From contig KV748214.1 of assembly GCA_001692895.1 (NCBI GenBank), forward strand, positions 961,155-1,025,154: DNA of 64,000 bases. The letters run 5' to 3'. The translations under genes and the position numbers were made by a program. Shown here in pieces: positions 9,068 through 19,003 of this stretch; the first letter of the stretch is position 1; every line of letters begins with the position of its first letter. The notes under the pieces are model-generated. The model did not search any database. It saw only the letters and a list, made by a program, of their open reading frames with translations, and was not told the DNA's origin. The stretch comes from Cenococcum geophilum 1.58. Taxonomy: Eukaryota; Ascomycota; Dothideomycetes; Gloniales; Gloniaceae.

Positions 9068-10882
9068 TTGCGGACATACGTATATCCGAAAGCGGATATC
9101 GCTAACCTTTTTGGTCAAAAGTCAATTCTGGTTTGCGTCCTACTGTTATCGATAAGAGCTAGCCAATTAAATCAATTAAACAAGGCCATACGCGTTGTTT
9201 TGATTCTGGTGTTCTACACGGACCACTTGGTCTTAGCGTGTTAAGGGATGGTCTAGCGCACGTAGAGCGGTCACCTTTTTCAACGAAATTGATACACCCC
9301 CACAACAGCTCTCATCTCAAAAATACCGTCAAATTGATCCACAGAACCAGCTCTAGAATCGATAAATGTCTACCCCGTCCGCCCCCGCGATGTTGACTAG
9401 AAAGCGCCGCCGAACAGATAATGGGTCAATAATTGAATCGGCCACCCCCACTACAAACACAATACTAGTTAACCAGCGGACGCCTATACAAACCCCAACT
9501 GGGGCATCCGCCGAACGGATATCGCGCCCAGTAACAAAGGAAGAGAAGGTTAGAGTTGTTGTAGGGCATTTACGGGACTGGCGATGGTCCTTCGGTGACC
9601 TCACTTTGGCATGGCTACAGCTTGGTGCTGGTAAAAGACGACGTGCGAAAAAGAGGAAGGCAAAGGCGCTTATTACTACCCTTTTAGGGGACGAAGAAAC
9701 TCGTAATGCGATTGGGGAGGCTGCGGATATTCATTCGGAACTAGTTGATGCGGTCGTAAATATCCTTCGTGAAGAGCTTCGTGATCTTCAGCAGAAGACG
9801 GTTATCTTTGGCCCATGGAAGTCAGATCTGGAGTTTGAAGACGTTCAACTCTCGCAGGGCTATGAGATGATTAGCCAATATGCCCCTCTACTCTGCCAAC
9901 TGTTGGAAGGATTATCGGCACAATCAAGAAGTGACGGATCGCGAAATCCGAACCCAGGGCGGGTTGTTCTTCTTACGTCTATCCTTTCGTTGGGCCGCGC
10001 TCGAAGCTCCGCTAACTGTTTTGCTCGGCTTCTTGGTCTTCATCTTCAAGGCACGGGTGTAAAGAGTCGGGTTCTATCAATGCTTCATGGCCTGGGGCTT
10101 ATTGACGGATATAAGACGCTTAACCGCCAGAAGGTGGGATTGGCCGAACGCTCTAAGGAAGGTCACAATACCAGCGGAGCCAGGTCCACCGGAGGGTTCA
10201 ACGATGACCCAGTTCCAGAACAGCCGGCTGAATTTGGTTTGCAACAGGATGAACCAAGCACAGAGCCCCATGACGGGAAACGCGCAGGCTCATCAGACCG
10301 GGGTGAGGGCGCCGGTGAATGAACCGAAAGAGGGATTCATGAAGAAGCTCATCAGACTGTTCTGTTGTGTGAGTAGAACCGGCCCGTCGAAGTGGACTGG
10401 CAATATTAACAAGTCAGAAAGGTAATCAAGCAATTGGCAACACAGCATAACCTCCCTCCAGCGATTATCAGCATACTGGCGCTAACGTTGCCGAAGACTC
10501 ACCTCCAATCAATGTCCGCTCTTGATGATATTTGTGACTTGGTAGTCGGCGCGTGATGAGGTGTCAGTGGGTGTTACACACCACAGCGCAGACGCTATAT
10601 GTCCGCTAGGCTACGATAGGTTCTTTTGGGGTGGCTATTATGAATATAATCTAGTATAACGTTGCAACGAGTTAATGTATAAAGCCTAAAAATCTATCGT
10701 TGATAGATCTGGCTCTTGCAATCATTTTAAGCCTATACACCTCTAGACCTAACGTGGGTGGCTTTAACAATTTTGTCAAAGATTATATGCATCTCCCATA
10801 CAAATTTAGACGTTCCGCTTAACAAACCCTGCGAAAGTCCCTTAGACCGTTTATCCGCTTGCGGATATACATTTGTCCGCTA
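9068..10882 (+). mobile_element. Candidate TIR element carrying a DUF6589-like gene fragment
   Basis: A 31-bp inverted repeat (27 of 31 matching) bounds this 1.8-kb region: left arm 9068-9098, starting TTGCGGACATACGTATATCC, and right arm 10852-10882. Each arm contains a small palindrome of the form TATCCGC..GCGGATA. Inside is one gene fragment (9366-10322) plus about 500 bp without a clear frame. The right arm lies only about 70 bp upstream of the rrp8 start codon. No convincing target-site duplication was found. I infer a non-autonomous or truncated mobile element. A related 5' segment at 18826-19003 supports the view that this is a repeat. Confidence 0.5.
9366..10322 (+). CDS. DUF6589-like protein, N-terminal part (318 aa)
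   Basis: This is an open frame of 318 codons with a clear ATG and a basic, Ser/Thr-rich N-terminus containing a KRKRR-like patch that could be a nuclear signal. Two segments recall the N-terminal region of fungal DUF6589 proteins: one near residues 60-85 (VVVGHLRDWRWSFGDLTLAW) and one near 205-250 (LTSILSLGRARS followed by LQGTGVKSRVLSMLHGLG). Members of that family are much longer, so this copy is probably truncated. The C-terminal third is Glu/Pro/Gly-rich with no recognisable domain. DUF6589 genes are often multi-copy in fungi; their biochemical role is not known to me. The frame is not RIP-mutated, unlike the second copy at 18.8 kb. Confidence 0.6.
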   Translation: MSTPSAPAMLTRKRRRTDNGSIIESATPTTNTILVNQRTPIQTPTGASAERISRPVTKEEKVRVVVGHLRDWRWSFGDLTLAWLQLGAGKRRRAKKRKAKALITTLLGDEETRNAIGEAADIHSELVDAVVNILREELRDLQQKTVIFGPWKSDLEFEDVQLSQGYEMISQYAPLLCQLLEGLSAQSRSDGSRNPNPGRVVLLTSILSLGRARSSANCFARLLGLHLQGTGVKSRVLSMLHGLGLIDGYKTLNRQKVGLAERSKEGHNTSGARSTGGFNDDPVPEQPAEFGLQQDEPSTEPHDGKRAGSSDRGEGAGE

Positions 10883-10953
10883 ATTAAGGTAATTTCTTTC
10901 CAGCTCCAAACTCCACCAGCAATACTTGCACTCCACCCTCTCCACTGCCAAAC

Positions 10954-12597
10954 ATGTTCTCCGTACCCGGCTGGAACGTTTCTACCGCACTGCAAACCCA
11001 GACTGACACACCCAATTCCAATACAGCACAGAATGGAGCAGACGAACCAGCATCCTCTAAGAAGCGGAAAAGAGGTCATGGCAAGAGCAAGGATGGTGGA
11101 GTTAACAGCATTGGCCTGGGTCCTGTAGTGACCAATTTGAATGTGGCGGAGATGTGGGAGAGGCATATTGAAGGGAAGAAGGTGGAAAAGACGGTGAAGA
11201 GCGAGGAGAGGATCGGAAAGAAGAAAAGAAAGAGCAAAGAGAGTAAAGTGTCCATCAACGAAACCGAGAGCGCAGAACAAGACCCCAAATCCAACAAGCC
11301 TCAAGCCTCCTCTCCCACCCCACCAGCCAACCCATCCAAACCCTCCAAAAAGAAGCCCAAGAAAGACAAAAAGCCCAACCCCCCGACCGCCACCTCCGCC
11401 CCGGCCCCGGCTCCTCCCCCCTCCACTGACCCCACCGCAAAACTAACCCCCCTCCAACTCTCCATGCGCGCCAAGCTCGCCAGCGCCCGCTTCCGCCACC
11501 TCAACGAAACCCTCTACACAACCCCCTCCGCCGCCTCCCTCGCCCTCTTCCGCTCCAACCCCGAAATGTTCTCCGAATACCACACCGGCTTCGCGCAACA
11601 AGTCAGCATATGGCCCGAAAACCCCGTCGACAGCTACATCGCCACCGTGCTAACCCGCGGCCGGATCCGCGCCCGCGACCCCTGGAAGGAGCGCCGGCGC
11701 CAGCAGCGCAAGGGGAAGCCCGCCGCCACCGCCATCACCACCGACAACAACCCAACAGCAGCAGCAGCAGCAGCAGCAGCAGTCGCAGCCGCCGGTAATC
11801 CCCCCAAACCCCTCCCCCGCGCCCTCAACGACCTCACCACCCTCGCCGACCTCGGCTGCGGCGCCGCCACCCTCGCCCTCGCCCTGCAGCCGCACCTCCA
11901 CGCCCTCAACCTCCGCATCCGCTCCTTCGACCTCGCGCAGCCCGCCGGCCCCGCGGGGCCCCTCGTCACGGTCGCGGACGTCGCGGCGCTGCCGCTTGCG
12001 GACGCGAGCGTGGACGTCGCGGTCTTCTGCCTCGCGCTCATGGGGACGAATTGGCTGGATTTTGTGGACGAGGCGTGGCGCGTGCTGAGGTGGCGCGGGG
12101 AGCTGTGGGTTGCGGAGATTAAGTCGCGGTTTGGGCGTGTGGGCCAGGGTGGGGGCGGGAAGGGGGTGGTGGGGCATAGTGTTGGGAGTCGGCGGAAGGG
12201 CGGGGCGAAGGCGGGGGGGAAGAAGAGGGGCGTGGTGGAGGGGGCGGAGGGGAGTGAGGATGAGGAGGCGCTGGCGGTGGAGGCGGATGGGGTGGAGGTT
12301 GATCGGGCGAGGCGGGAAATGGATGTGTCGGGTTTCGTGGAGGTGTTGCGAAGGCGGGGGTTTGTGCTTGATGGGGAGGAGAAGAGTGCGGTGGATTTGA
12401 GCAATAAGATGTTTGTGAAGATGCAGTTTATCAAGGGTGTGGCGCCGACGAGAGGCAAGAACGCCAAGGCTGAGGAGGAAGCGAGAGGTGGTGGGATGAA
12501 GCATAGGAAACCGCGGTTTGTGGGGAATGTAGAGGACGAGGGGGACGTGGGAAATGAGGGGAGTGTGCTGAAGCCTTGCGTCTACAAGCAGAGATAG
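10954..12597 (+). CDS. rrp8: Ribosomal RNA-processing protein 8 (25S rRNA m1A methyltransferase)
   Basis: This intron-less frame of 547 codons encodes Rrp8, the nucleolar S-adenosylmethionine-dependent enzyme that makes an N1-methyladenosine in large-subunit rRNA and supports early pre-rRNA cleavage. The start fits the family (MFSVPGWN). Residues 30-160 are Lys/Ser/Pro-rich and probably carry nucleolar targeting. The Rrp8 core begins near residue 170 (LQLSMRAKLASARFRHLNE), followed by FSEYHTGFAQQV. The SAM-binding DLGCG motif is at about 299-303. Next come VFCLALMGTNWLDFV and a VLRWRGELWVAEIKSRF segment, the family's hallmark, ending with a conserved MFVKMQF. A run of alanines (268-276) and a Gly/Lys/Arg-rich insert (about 395-450) make it longer than the 392-residue yeast enzyme. 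It converges with ddi1. Confidence 0.95.
   Translation: MFSVPGWNVSTALQTQTDTPNSNTAQNGADEPASSKKRKRGHGKSKDGGVNSIGLGPVVTNLNVAEMWERHIEGKKVEKTVKSEERIGKKKRKSKESKVSINETESAEQDPKSNKPQASSPTPPANPSKPSKKKPKKDKKPNPPTATSAPAPAPPPSTDPTAKLTPLQLSMRAKLASARFRHLNETLYTTPSAASLALFRSNPEMFSEYHTGFAQQVSIWPENPVDSYIATVLTRGRIRARDPWKERRRQQRKGKPAATAITTDNNPTAAAAAAAAVAAAGNPPKPLPRALNDLTTLADLGCGAATLALALQPHLHALNLRIRSFDLAQPAGPAGPLVTVADVAALPLADASVDVAVFCLALMGTNWLDFVDEAWRVLRWRGELWVAEIKSRFGRVGQGGGGKGVVGHSVGSRRKGGAKAGGKKRGVVEGAEGSEDEEALAVEADGVEVDRARREMDVSGFVEVLRRRGFVLDGEEKSAVDLSNKMFVKMQFIKGVAPTRGKNAKAEEEARGGGMKHRKPRFVGNVEDEGDVGNEGSVLKPCVYKQR
11756..11782 (+). repeat. CAG trinucleotide run (9 units) coding polyalanine
   Basis: Nine uninterrupted CAG units are read in the GCA frame, giving an alanine tract in rrp8. 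The run lies in a non-conserved linker just before the methyltransferase fold, so length changes should be tolerated. Confidence 0.9.
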
Positions 12598-12961
12598 TAG
12601 CTCACGCAGCGATATGCAGACATGGATAAAATCAGAGACTGAAGATGCCCCTATTGGCTGGACCGCTAAATCAGTCAATAGGCTTAAAAGATACGAATAC
12701 ACCCTCCTAATGCCTTATTCCATCCCATCTCAGTGCTCCCTATGCATGCGTATCATCGTGGTAACTGAACCTATTCCGCCTAACCCATATTCCATGACTG
12801 ATGCCGATCCGACGTCCCGATCCTATGAGAAAGGAATAAAAACTGGAAGTCTCATGCTAGAGCCATTGCGCCTGTACCAAAAACACCCGTGATAATCTAT
12901 GCATGAATGCATCTCTTGTTACCTGCCGTGGAGATGGTTTTGGGGAATAGGATTTTTTTCT
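12598..12961. other. Convergent 3' region between rrp8 and ddi1
   Basis: These 360 bases hold the 3' ends of the two convergent genes. No gene was seen, and the open frame at 12614-12892 has no recognisable features. Confidence 0.5.
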
Positions 12962-14427
12962 TTATTCATTCATGCTGGAGAAGAGCAGCTCAGCTGCGTA
13001 TTTTACATTCCCGTTTGTGGCGCAAAGGGCACGGATGGCATCCTCTCTCGAGAAGCCAAGGTTTTGAAGTTGCTCGATTGAGGCTTGCGGGAAGCTTACT
13101 GCAGCCCCTGCAATGGTTGTCTGGGTACCAGGGGTACCAGGGGCTGCTGGCCCTACTGTTTGACCCGCGCCTTGGAAGTTTGAGCTCGCCGAGCTAGAAC
13201 CTGCCGCCGATGAACCTGCGGCGGCGGCAGTCCCAGCCGGTCTGACAGCGCCGGACTTTGCTCCAATCTCAGTGCCATTGGGGCCGGAAACTGTCGGTTC
13301 GTTTAACTCGGCCTCTTCGAGATTTTTCGGAATCTCAGACTCTGGGAGGAAGGGCACTTCAATACCCTGGAAACAAAGCGCGTTCTTATCCAGGTCGATT
13401 TTCGCTTTGTACCGCTTGAGCATGTCGAGGCCGAATAGAAGGTCTACGTCTTTGCCCTCCATAACCGTGAAGGCGCACGGCATCAAGGCATCTCCGATTT
13501 TGATTTCGGCATGATGAACGCGACCGAGGATTTTCGCCGTCCCGACGCCTTTCGCGACGCCAGAGTAGCGGGTATCGATCAGACGCATAATGCCGCAAGC
13601 TTCTGCACATGAAGGAGACATAATTGTGGCTTGGGCACCAGAATCAACAAAAGCTTTGACAGGGTGGCCGTTCACTTCAGCGTTGATGTAGAGCATGGTG
13701 ACCCTAGCGAAAACTAAACAGACGATTAGTTTCTGAAACGTGGGGATGGTTTTGCGGTTTAATTGGTTTCTCGTCCCGGTATTCTCTCACCTTCGGGATT
13801 GTTCTCGTATGCATGCTGCAAGTTCTCAATGACACGATCCTGCCTGATCATCTCCTCGATCTTACGCTGGGCCTCGACGTTGAACGGGTCCTCGTTCAGC
13901 AGGGCAATCTGGTTCTGGCGCTCGCGCTCGCGCTCGTCCTCCTGCCGCCGCATGGCCAGAAACAGGTCTCTGAAGCGCGCAGGGTCGTTGAGGGCGCCGG
14001 CCAGCTCCGGGTTCTGCTCGTTAAGGCTCGCAATCGCTGCAGGGTCGCCCAGCACCCGCAGTCGCACAGTTTCCAGCTCCTCTTGATTAACGTCTCCTCG
14101 CCGCCGACCGTCCGCACCAGCGGCGTTCCCGGCACGGCCGGTGCCTCGTCCTCCTTGCCCTTGGGCGCCAGTCCCCGGCTTCCGGATGAGCATGGCCAGC
14201 ATCTCTCCATCGTTGACTCCGGCCTCTTCCAACGTCTGAGTGTCGGTGTTGAGCGGTCGGCCGTTGAGGTAGAACTGCTGGGATCGCACGGGGAAGTCGG
14301 TCTCGCTCTGCACGAAGCTCTTGAGATCCTTGACTGTCAGGCCCGGTGGGAGGTCCAGAGTCAGCAGTTCCTGGTCCGAGGGCTCGTTGGGCGCGTTGAT
14401 TGATATGGTAACGCGTGGCCTGTTCAT
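12962..14427 (-). CDS. ddi1: DNA damage-inducible protein 1 (ubiquitin shuttle with aspartyl protease)
   Basis: Two exons on the minus strand, 14427-13791 and 13713-12962, join across a 77-nt intron (13790-13714; donor GTGAGA, branch-like CTAAT, acceptor TTTAG) to give 462 residues. The join reads NNPE-VFARVTMLYINAEV, which matches the family exactly. Ddi1 delivers ubiquitylated clients to the proteasome and cleaves them with a retroviral-type protease fold. The ubiquitin-like domain is at residues 4-78. A Gln/Arg/Glu-rich helical linker follows. The protease domain spans about 215-340 with the catalytic DSGA at D236 and the second conserved LLFGLDMLKRY. The C-terminal UBA domain is at about 424-462 (LQNLGFSREDAIRAL). 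A Gly/Ala/Ser linker of about 80 residues precedes the UBA. The gene diverges from the GNAT gene. Confidence 0.95.
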
Positions 14428-16027
14428 AAGTTAGCGGTTTGTCCGTGGGTGTCGCACAAGAACGGGGTCGGCGGTCTGCTCACATGGCTGCTAGGCGTGC
14501 ACCTTGCGTGGTATGCAGGTGGTTCTGAATCGGTTCAAGAGAATGTGGTACACTGGTGGAGGGAGGTGGAGGTTTATAGGATCTAGATGGTCGGAAGCTG
14601 GGATGCCGGCCGGTGCAAGGTCGACCTAAAAAAGAAAGAGGTGGAGCTTATAAAAGAAGCTTATAAGCCCTCGCCTCCAGAATCTTTCTCTGCACCCGGC
14701 GCTGGAAGGCGATGGAAGGATCTGTGAGGTGACGAGTAAGGGTCGTTAATAATCATGAATTAGCACGGGAAGACATGTCGAGAGAGGTCTATTGCAGCTG
14801 TTGAGGGAGCGGTGGGAGGAGCGGTAAGTGGGCAGAGTAATATATTCTTGGTGGTGGTTGGGCTCAAGGCAGCACGCAGGCGTAGGACATTGAAACAGCC
14901 TTGCTGGGCAAGCGGGACGCTGCTTCGTCTGCCAGGCTAGCCATGACGATTAGGCGTGGTTTCGAACTGTATTAAGTCATCAATACGGGGTTTGCACGAA
15001 GTGATCGATGGTGCCGGTTATGCCGTTGGCCATTCTAACCTGAAGTTGATCGTGTCTGGTTATTTTACGTGTCGCTAAGCTGGAAATAGTCGAGGCTTAG
15101 GTACTAAACGAAGCCCGACCCAATGCGGTTGGTTAAAGTGCAGCTGGGAAGTATTTCCGGTCACTCTTTCGGTCGTTTTGAAAACCAGCTCTGCGCCTTT
15201 TCACCCTCTAGCCCCGTATTTTATAACTGCACCGGTACTGTATCCGCTCCTCTCTAACACGCGCAAACCCCTATTGACTGACAAGTGGGATGGGGCCGGT
15301 GAGGGCTGCGACTACAGGGGATCGCGGGGTAGCAGGAGGGGTGCATCTACGTGAGGCAATTCCACAGTCATACAGAGAAGTGGAGGCGTAATTTGGGAAG
15401 GTAGCATTTTTGTACAGAGGAGATGGTATTTTAATATTTAGGCTCAATACAAGAATTCTAAGGACTCACGGGCACGGGCAGAAGGCTGAATGTGCCAGAG
15501 CTCTCAGCCAGGGGCGTGGTATCTAGAAGACGAAGTGAAATGGGCTCGCAGACCTTATTCCAATTATCGGGCGACTATAGCAGCTTTTGGCAAGAGACTT
15601 GTGAAGCGCACAACAGGACGCAGTCGGTGTTAGCAGGCCATTAGATTAGTAAAGGCGCACGCTGGATTGCCGCAACGCTGCAGCTGCCGCTAAAAACTTT
15701 GTCAGTTTTGCCGAATGACTCTCGCTGCGAGTCATTGGGGCTAGCCGTCGTCTCATCATGCTGCATCAGGTAATTGCCCTGAAGCTGACCTGGTGTTATC
15801 TCCGCGCACGATCGATGACCCAGCCAAGCAAAATGACATGGGGGCTTTGTAGGCTTTGCCACTTCCTGGCCTGACTCGTGTGTGGCATCCCCATTTCTCT
15901 TCGCATTTCTCTTCACGATACCTACTTTATTAATCACTACATTTCTGCGCTCAATCCTAACCAATTTCTGCCGCAATCCCCGTAAATCCCGCGAGACCTG
16001 GAATCTGAGACGACAACCATCAACTCC
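14428..16027. other. 1.6-kb divergent promoter region of ddi1 and the GNAT gene
   Basis: No gene is supported here. The minus-strand frame at 15641-15976 has no recognisable motif and overlaps the presumed GNAT promoter. A short inverted repeat around GCTTATAA lies at about 14647-14669. The clearest candidate regulatory element is the TGACTC palindrome listed separately at 15714-15736. Confidence 0.5.
15714..15736. promoter_or_regulatory. Palindromic GCN4/CpcA-type site
   Basis: AATGACTC and its exact reverse complement GAGTCATT face each other across a 7-nt spacer. TGACTC is the core bound by the bZIP amino-acid-starvation regulator (Gcn4 in yeast, CpcA in Aspergillus). The site lies about 290 bp upstream of the GNAT start codon and about 1.3 kb from ddi1. 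Control of either gene is inferred, not shown. Confidence 0.4.
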
Positions 16028-17254
16028 ATGGCGCCTTCAACCGAAGAGCCTGAACACGGCGCTCCGCCAGCTTCAGGCCAAGACATTGATGAGACCAAAA
16101 CATCAGCGCAGGAATCTACACTGGACAAGCTTCATCCATACGTCCAAGTCCTCAATCTCAATGACCTTGAGAGCGTAGTCAACCTGGAGAATGCCACTTT
16201 CCCCCCAAATGAGGCATGCAGTAGAGAAAAGGTAAATACAACCGTTTTTAGTAATAATTGTCTTCCGTGATAAAATTAACTGACTCACATGGTTTCATCG
16301 TCGATGGTTTCACGACGTGCGAGGCCTTCGTCTCTGTTGCATTTACATATCCCGGTTCGCGGAATCCGTCTTATTTCTATCTACCTACTTGTTTGGGTAG
16401 ATGATCGCACAGTAGTCTCGCAGTTGAATAGTTCAACCCTGTAAATTAATCTCTATCCTCTCAGACTCTCTCATATTGGTTTTCAGTTCATGGAGTCAAA
16501 TAGAAGAATCCCAATTTCAAGCTCACGTGACCAATCACTTCTCACTCCGTACTCCCAAAATACCAAATATTCCCATTCATTCTTCCCCTGGAACCGCCTC
16601 TGACAAACATGCTAGTTTATCTACCGTCTGACTACCTGTGGCGAGCTCTGCCTCGGTCTCTTCGCCTCCGCAACCCCTTCAACTCCGCACAGCCCTCTCC
16701 GCCGCCTCTCGGAGTCTTCATTCTCCCACCCAGCCGACTCTACCGACCCATCCAGGAAGGAAGTCCTCCTTGCTCACATTGTCGCCACTAAATCGACAAG
16801 CCAAACGGTGACGGACGAAGACATGGCTTTACCTCCCAAGTGGCAGTCGAACCCTCATGCAGACCCGCATCTTGGCCACAAAGAGGAAGGCCGAACCATC
16901 TGCTTGCACTCCCTAGCTGTATTGCCCGAGTACCAGAACCAAGGATTGGGAAGGACGCTCGTGCTGTCGTATATCCAACGCATGCAGAGCGCCGACATAG
17001 CGGATCGCATTGCATTGCTGACCTATGACCGACTCGTGCCATTCTATGAGCGGCTGGGATTTGAGTATCGTGGGAAGAGTAAGGCGCAGTATGGCGGTGG
17101 TGGGTGGAATGACATGGTGGGTGCTTCTTTTTTTCCAGTCATCTTGTTTAATTTTTTTTTCTTGTTTAGTTTCACCGCTCTATCTTGAGCTCACCCTCAT
17201 ATCCTGAAACTCATAATACTCCGTACAGACTTGAAAGCTATAGCACATAACTGA
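16028..17254 (+). CDS. GNAT acetyltransferase, polyamine/arylalkylamine type
   Basis: Exon 1 is 16028-16231, ending ACSREK before GTAAAT. Exon 2 is 16616-17120, starting FIYRLTTCGELC after an unusually long 384-nt intron. A short third exon, 17229-17254, is proposed because it gives a whole number of codons (244 aa) and replaces a T-rich read-through tail that otherwise stops at 17188; this last exon is uncertain. The fold is Gcn5-related N-acetyltransferase. It starts with the ENATFPPNEACSREK motif typical of AANAT and yeast Paa1 relatives, has the acetyl-CoA loop QNQGLG at residues 175-180 within a VLPEYQNQGLGRTL strand-helix, and ends with VPFYERLGFEYRGKS. The expected reaction is acetyl transfer from acetyl-CoA to a polyamine or arylalkylamine in the cytosol. 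The substrate cannot be told from sequence. Confidence 0.85.
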
Positions 17255-17935
17255 CGGGTACAGGTTCTTGATATTAAAAACAGGCTAGGATCGGTTTGAT
17301 CCACTTCAATGCGGGCAAGAGGCAGAGGCAAGGGAATGAATGCATGTTTACGGAGCATTGGGCGGCATGATGGTTTATTAAGGCGTTGCTGGCATTTGTA
17401 CGGACGGTTAACCGATGACAGGTGTGATGATTTTATTTAAAGAAAATGTACTCTCTTGGCGTGGCTTGAAGATCGGCGAACGGGTGGGGCGGAGCGGACG
17501 TCCAAAGACGACTGTTCATACTCATTACAGGCCCTGTAAATCTCTCAGCATGTCAACCAATTCGGTTTCGACGCATCGACTCGGCTTCACTCCAGTTGAT
17601 TACAACCTTTGTGCACATTCTACCCGTTTCCCATACGCACCACCCTAAACACAACAGCCACCTTAGAAAGCCACGCCCTCACCCTTCCCCAGTCCCCGCC
17701 ACAAAAATCCTCCCCCTCCATCCCACCCACCTCAAGAATCCTCGAACAACCCCCACCCCTTGCGCCATATCCGCATCCCGCATCATAAGCCACCGACTCA
17801 CATCCCTCCAAACCTCCAGCTTCAACTCCAGTTCCAACCCCACCCCGGTCCCATCTCCTTGCTTAGATCCGGGCCCGGCACCAGCACCGCGGCACCAAGC
17901 CAGGGCCCGCGCTGCGCAAACACGCACGCGACCAC
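17255..17935. other. Intergenic, no gene supported
   Basis: Open frames of 60-120 codons on both strands reflect a C-rich stretch at 17640-17830 rather than a recognisable gene. The minus-strand frame 17679-17951 is the most protein-like but has no known motif. Confidence 0.35.
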
Positions 17936-18189
17936 CTACCGCAGCTTGCACCTAGGCGCCGTGCGGCCGTACACCCAGCGCACGGTGGCGAAGTCCAGGA
18001 CGCGGGTGCGCGGCGCTGCTGCCGCAGCGGCAGCGTGGAGGAGGCGGATGGTGCGGTTCTAGAGCGTGGGGAAGTGGAGGGATTGAGCGAGGAGCTGGAG
18101 CGGAAGGGGGCGGTACTCACTCGAGCGTGGATAGGCCGCCGAATCTGGGTGGGGGGTTCGGGGCTGCGGGGCTGGGTGCTCGTGGCCAT
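17936..18189 (-). CDS. Small hypothetical protein with one intron
   Basis: A minus-strand ATG at 18189 opens 23 codons, followed by a clean GTGAGT donor at 18120 and an acceptor ending CTAG at 18059. The second exon continues in frame to a stop at 17936, giving 63 residues. The predicted product is rich in Pro and Arg at the start (TQPRSPEPPTQIRRP), has an eight-residue alanine run and ends with VLDFATVRWVYGRTAPRCKLR. I do not recognise the family. The intron size and the reading-frame match favour a real gene, but GC-rich DNA gives many chance frames here, and a longer gene model that includes neighbouring minus-strand frames is possible. Confidence 0.25.
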
Positions 18190-18825
18190 GGTATGTTTGC
18201 TTCTTCGACGGCTTCTTGTTTAGACTCTTCGAACCCTCCAGCAGCGCGCCGGGCTGCGTCTTGTAGGACGGAGCTTCCGGGGTTGGTGAGCGGGAGTTAG
18301 GGAGGAGGGCTAGCTCTTGTTTTGCCACCAGGTGGTTGCGTCGGCATGGATCGTGCTGCCGGGTAGCTCGCTGGGCTTGACCGACCAGAAGACTGGTATC
18401 CCGGTTTTTTTAGGGAGTGGTGCCGTTTGCTGGGTAAGTGTCGTTTGTTGCTCCTTGGCTGCTCCTTGCTCCTTTCTTCTCCTTCACGCTGCTCCACATC
18501 TTTTGAAACCCCAGTGTTCTCTTGATCTTTAGAGGGTACTGGGAATCGATTGGCTTCTGCCGTGGAAGGTGCAGATCCGGGAATGGCTCCAAATCGGAAT
18601 ATGGAATCAGACTGTGGCGGGCGTCGGAGAGATGCTGTCAGCTTTTCAAACATGGTTGGGCCAGTTCAGGAAGATATACAGGGAACGAAAGGTTGGGGTT
18701 ATGAAAAGTTAAAAAGATTGGTAGATTGCATAAAATGGAGGGATTTTTGAGGCTGTGATTAAAGTTGATTCTATGGTTTAAGGGACTTTGCCAGTATGTA
18801 TTAAGCGGAGCAACTTGTTTTGTAT
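18190..18825. other. Intergenic, low support for genes
   Basis: A minus-strand frame at 18297-18653 (Ser/Pro/Lys-rich, starting MFEKLTASLRRPPQS) and shadows of it were seen, without family motifs. Composition shifts from moderate GC to AT-rich at about 18,700, the boundary of the repeat block. Confidence 0.35.
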
Positions 18826-19003
18826 ATAGAGCTGTCACCTTCTTTAACGAAATTAATCTACAACCCCACAACAGCTATCATCTCAGAAATACCGTCAGAT
18901 TAATCCGCAGAACTAGCTCTATAATCGATCAATATATCTACTCCATTAGCCCCCGCGATGTCAAGCAGAAACCGCCACCGAACGGGCGATGCGTCGATTG
19001 AAT
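18826..19003 (+). repeat. RIP-mutated second copy of the 5' part of the DUF6589-type element
   Basis: This stretch aligns with 9270-9440, from the 5' leader through the first codons of the DUF6589-like gene. It shares blocks such as AACGAAATT, CCACAACAGCT and GCCCCCGCGATGT. Many differences are C/T or G/A transitions. Homology fades after about 19010. It shows that the element is repetitive and that this copy was exposed to RIP while the one at 9 kb was not. Confidence 0.7.

Noticed and set aside
11634..12702. Long minus-strand frames of 277 and 350 codons
   Set aside because: They lie antisense to rrp8, whose motifs are certain. GC-rich codons leave the opposite strand open.
13813..14403. 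196-codon plus-strand frame
   Set aside because: It is antisense to ddi1 exon 1, with no recognisable domain.
15641..15976. 111-codon minus-strand frame
   Set aside because: It lies in the GNAT promoter, has no motif and contains the TGACTC palindrome.
1..18800. Secondary-metabolite gene cluster or defence island
   Set aside because: No synthase, synthetase, P450 or regulator was found. Only two TPR repeats of a possible STAND gene remain.
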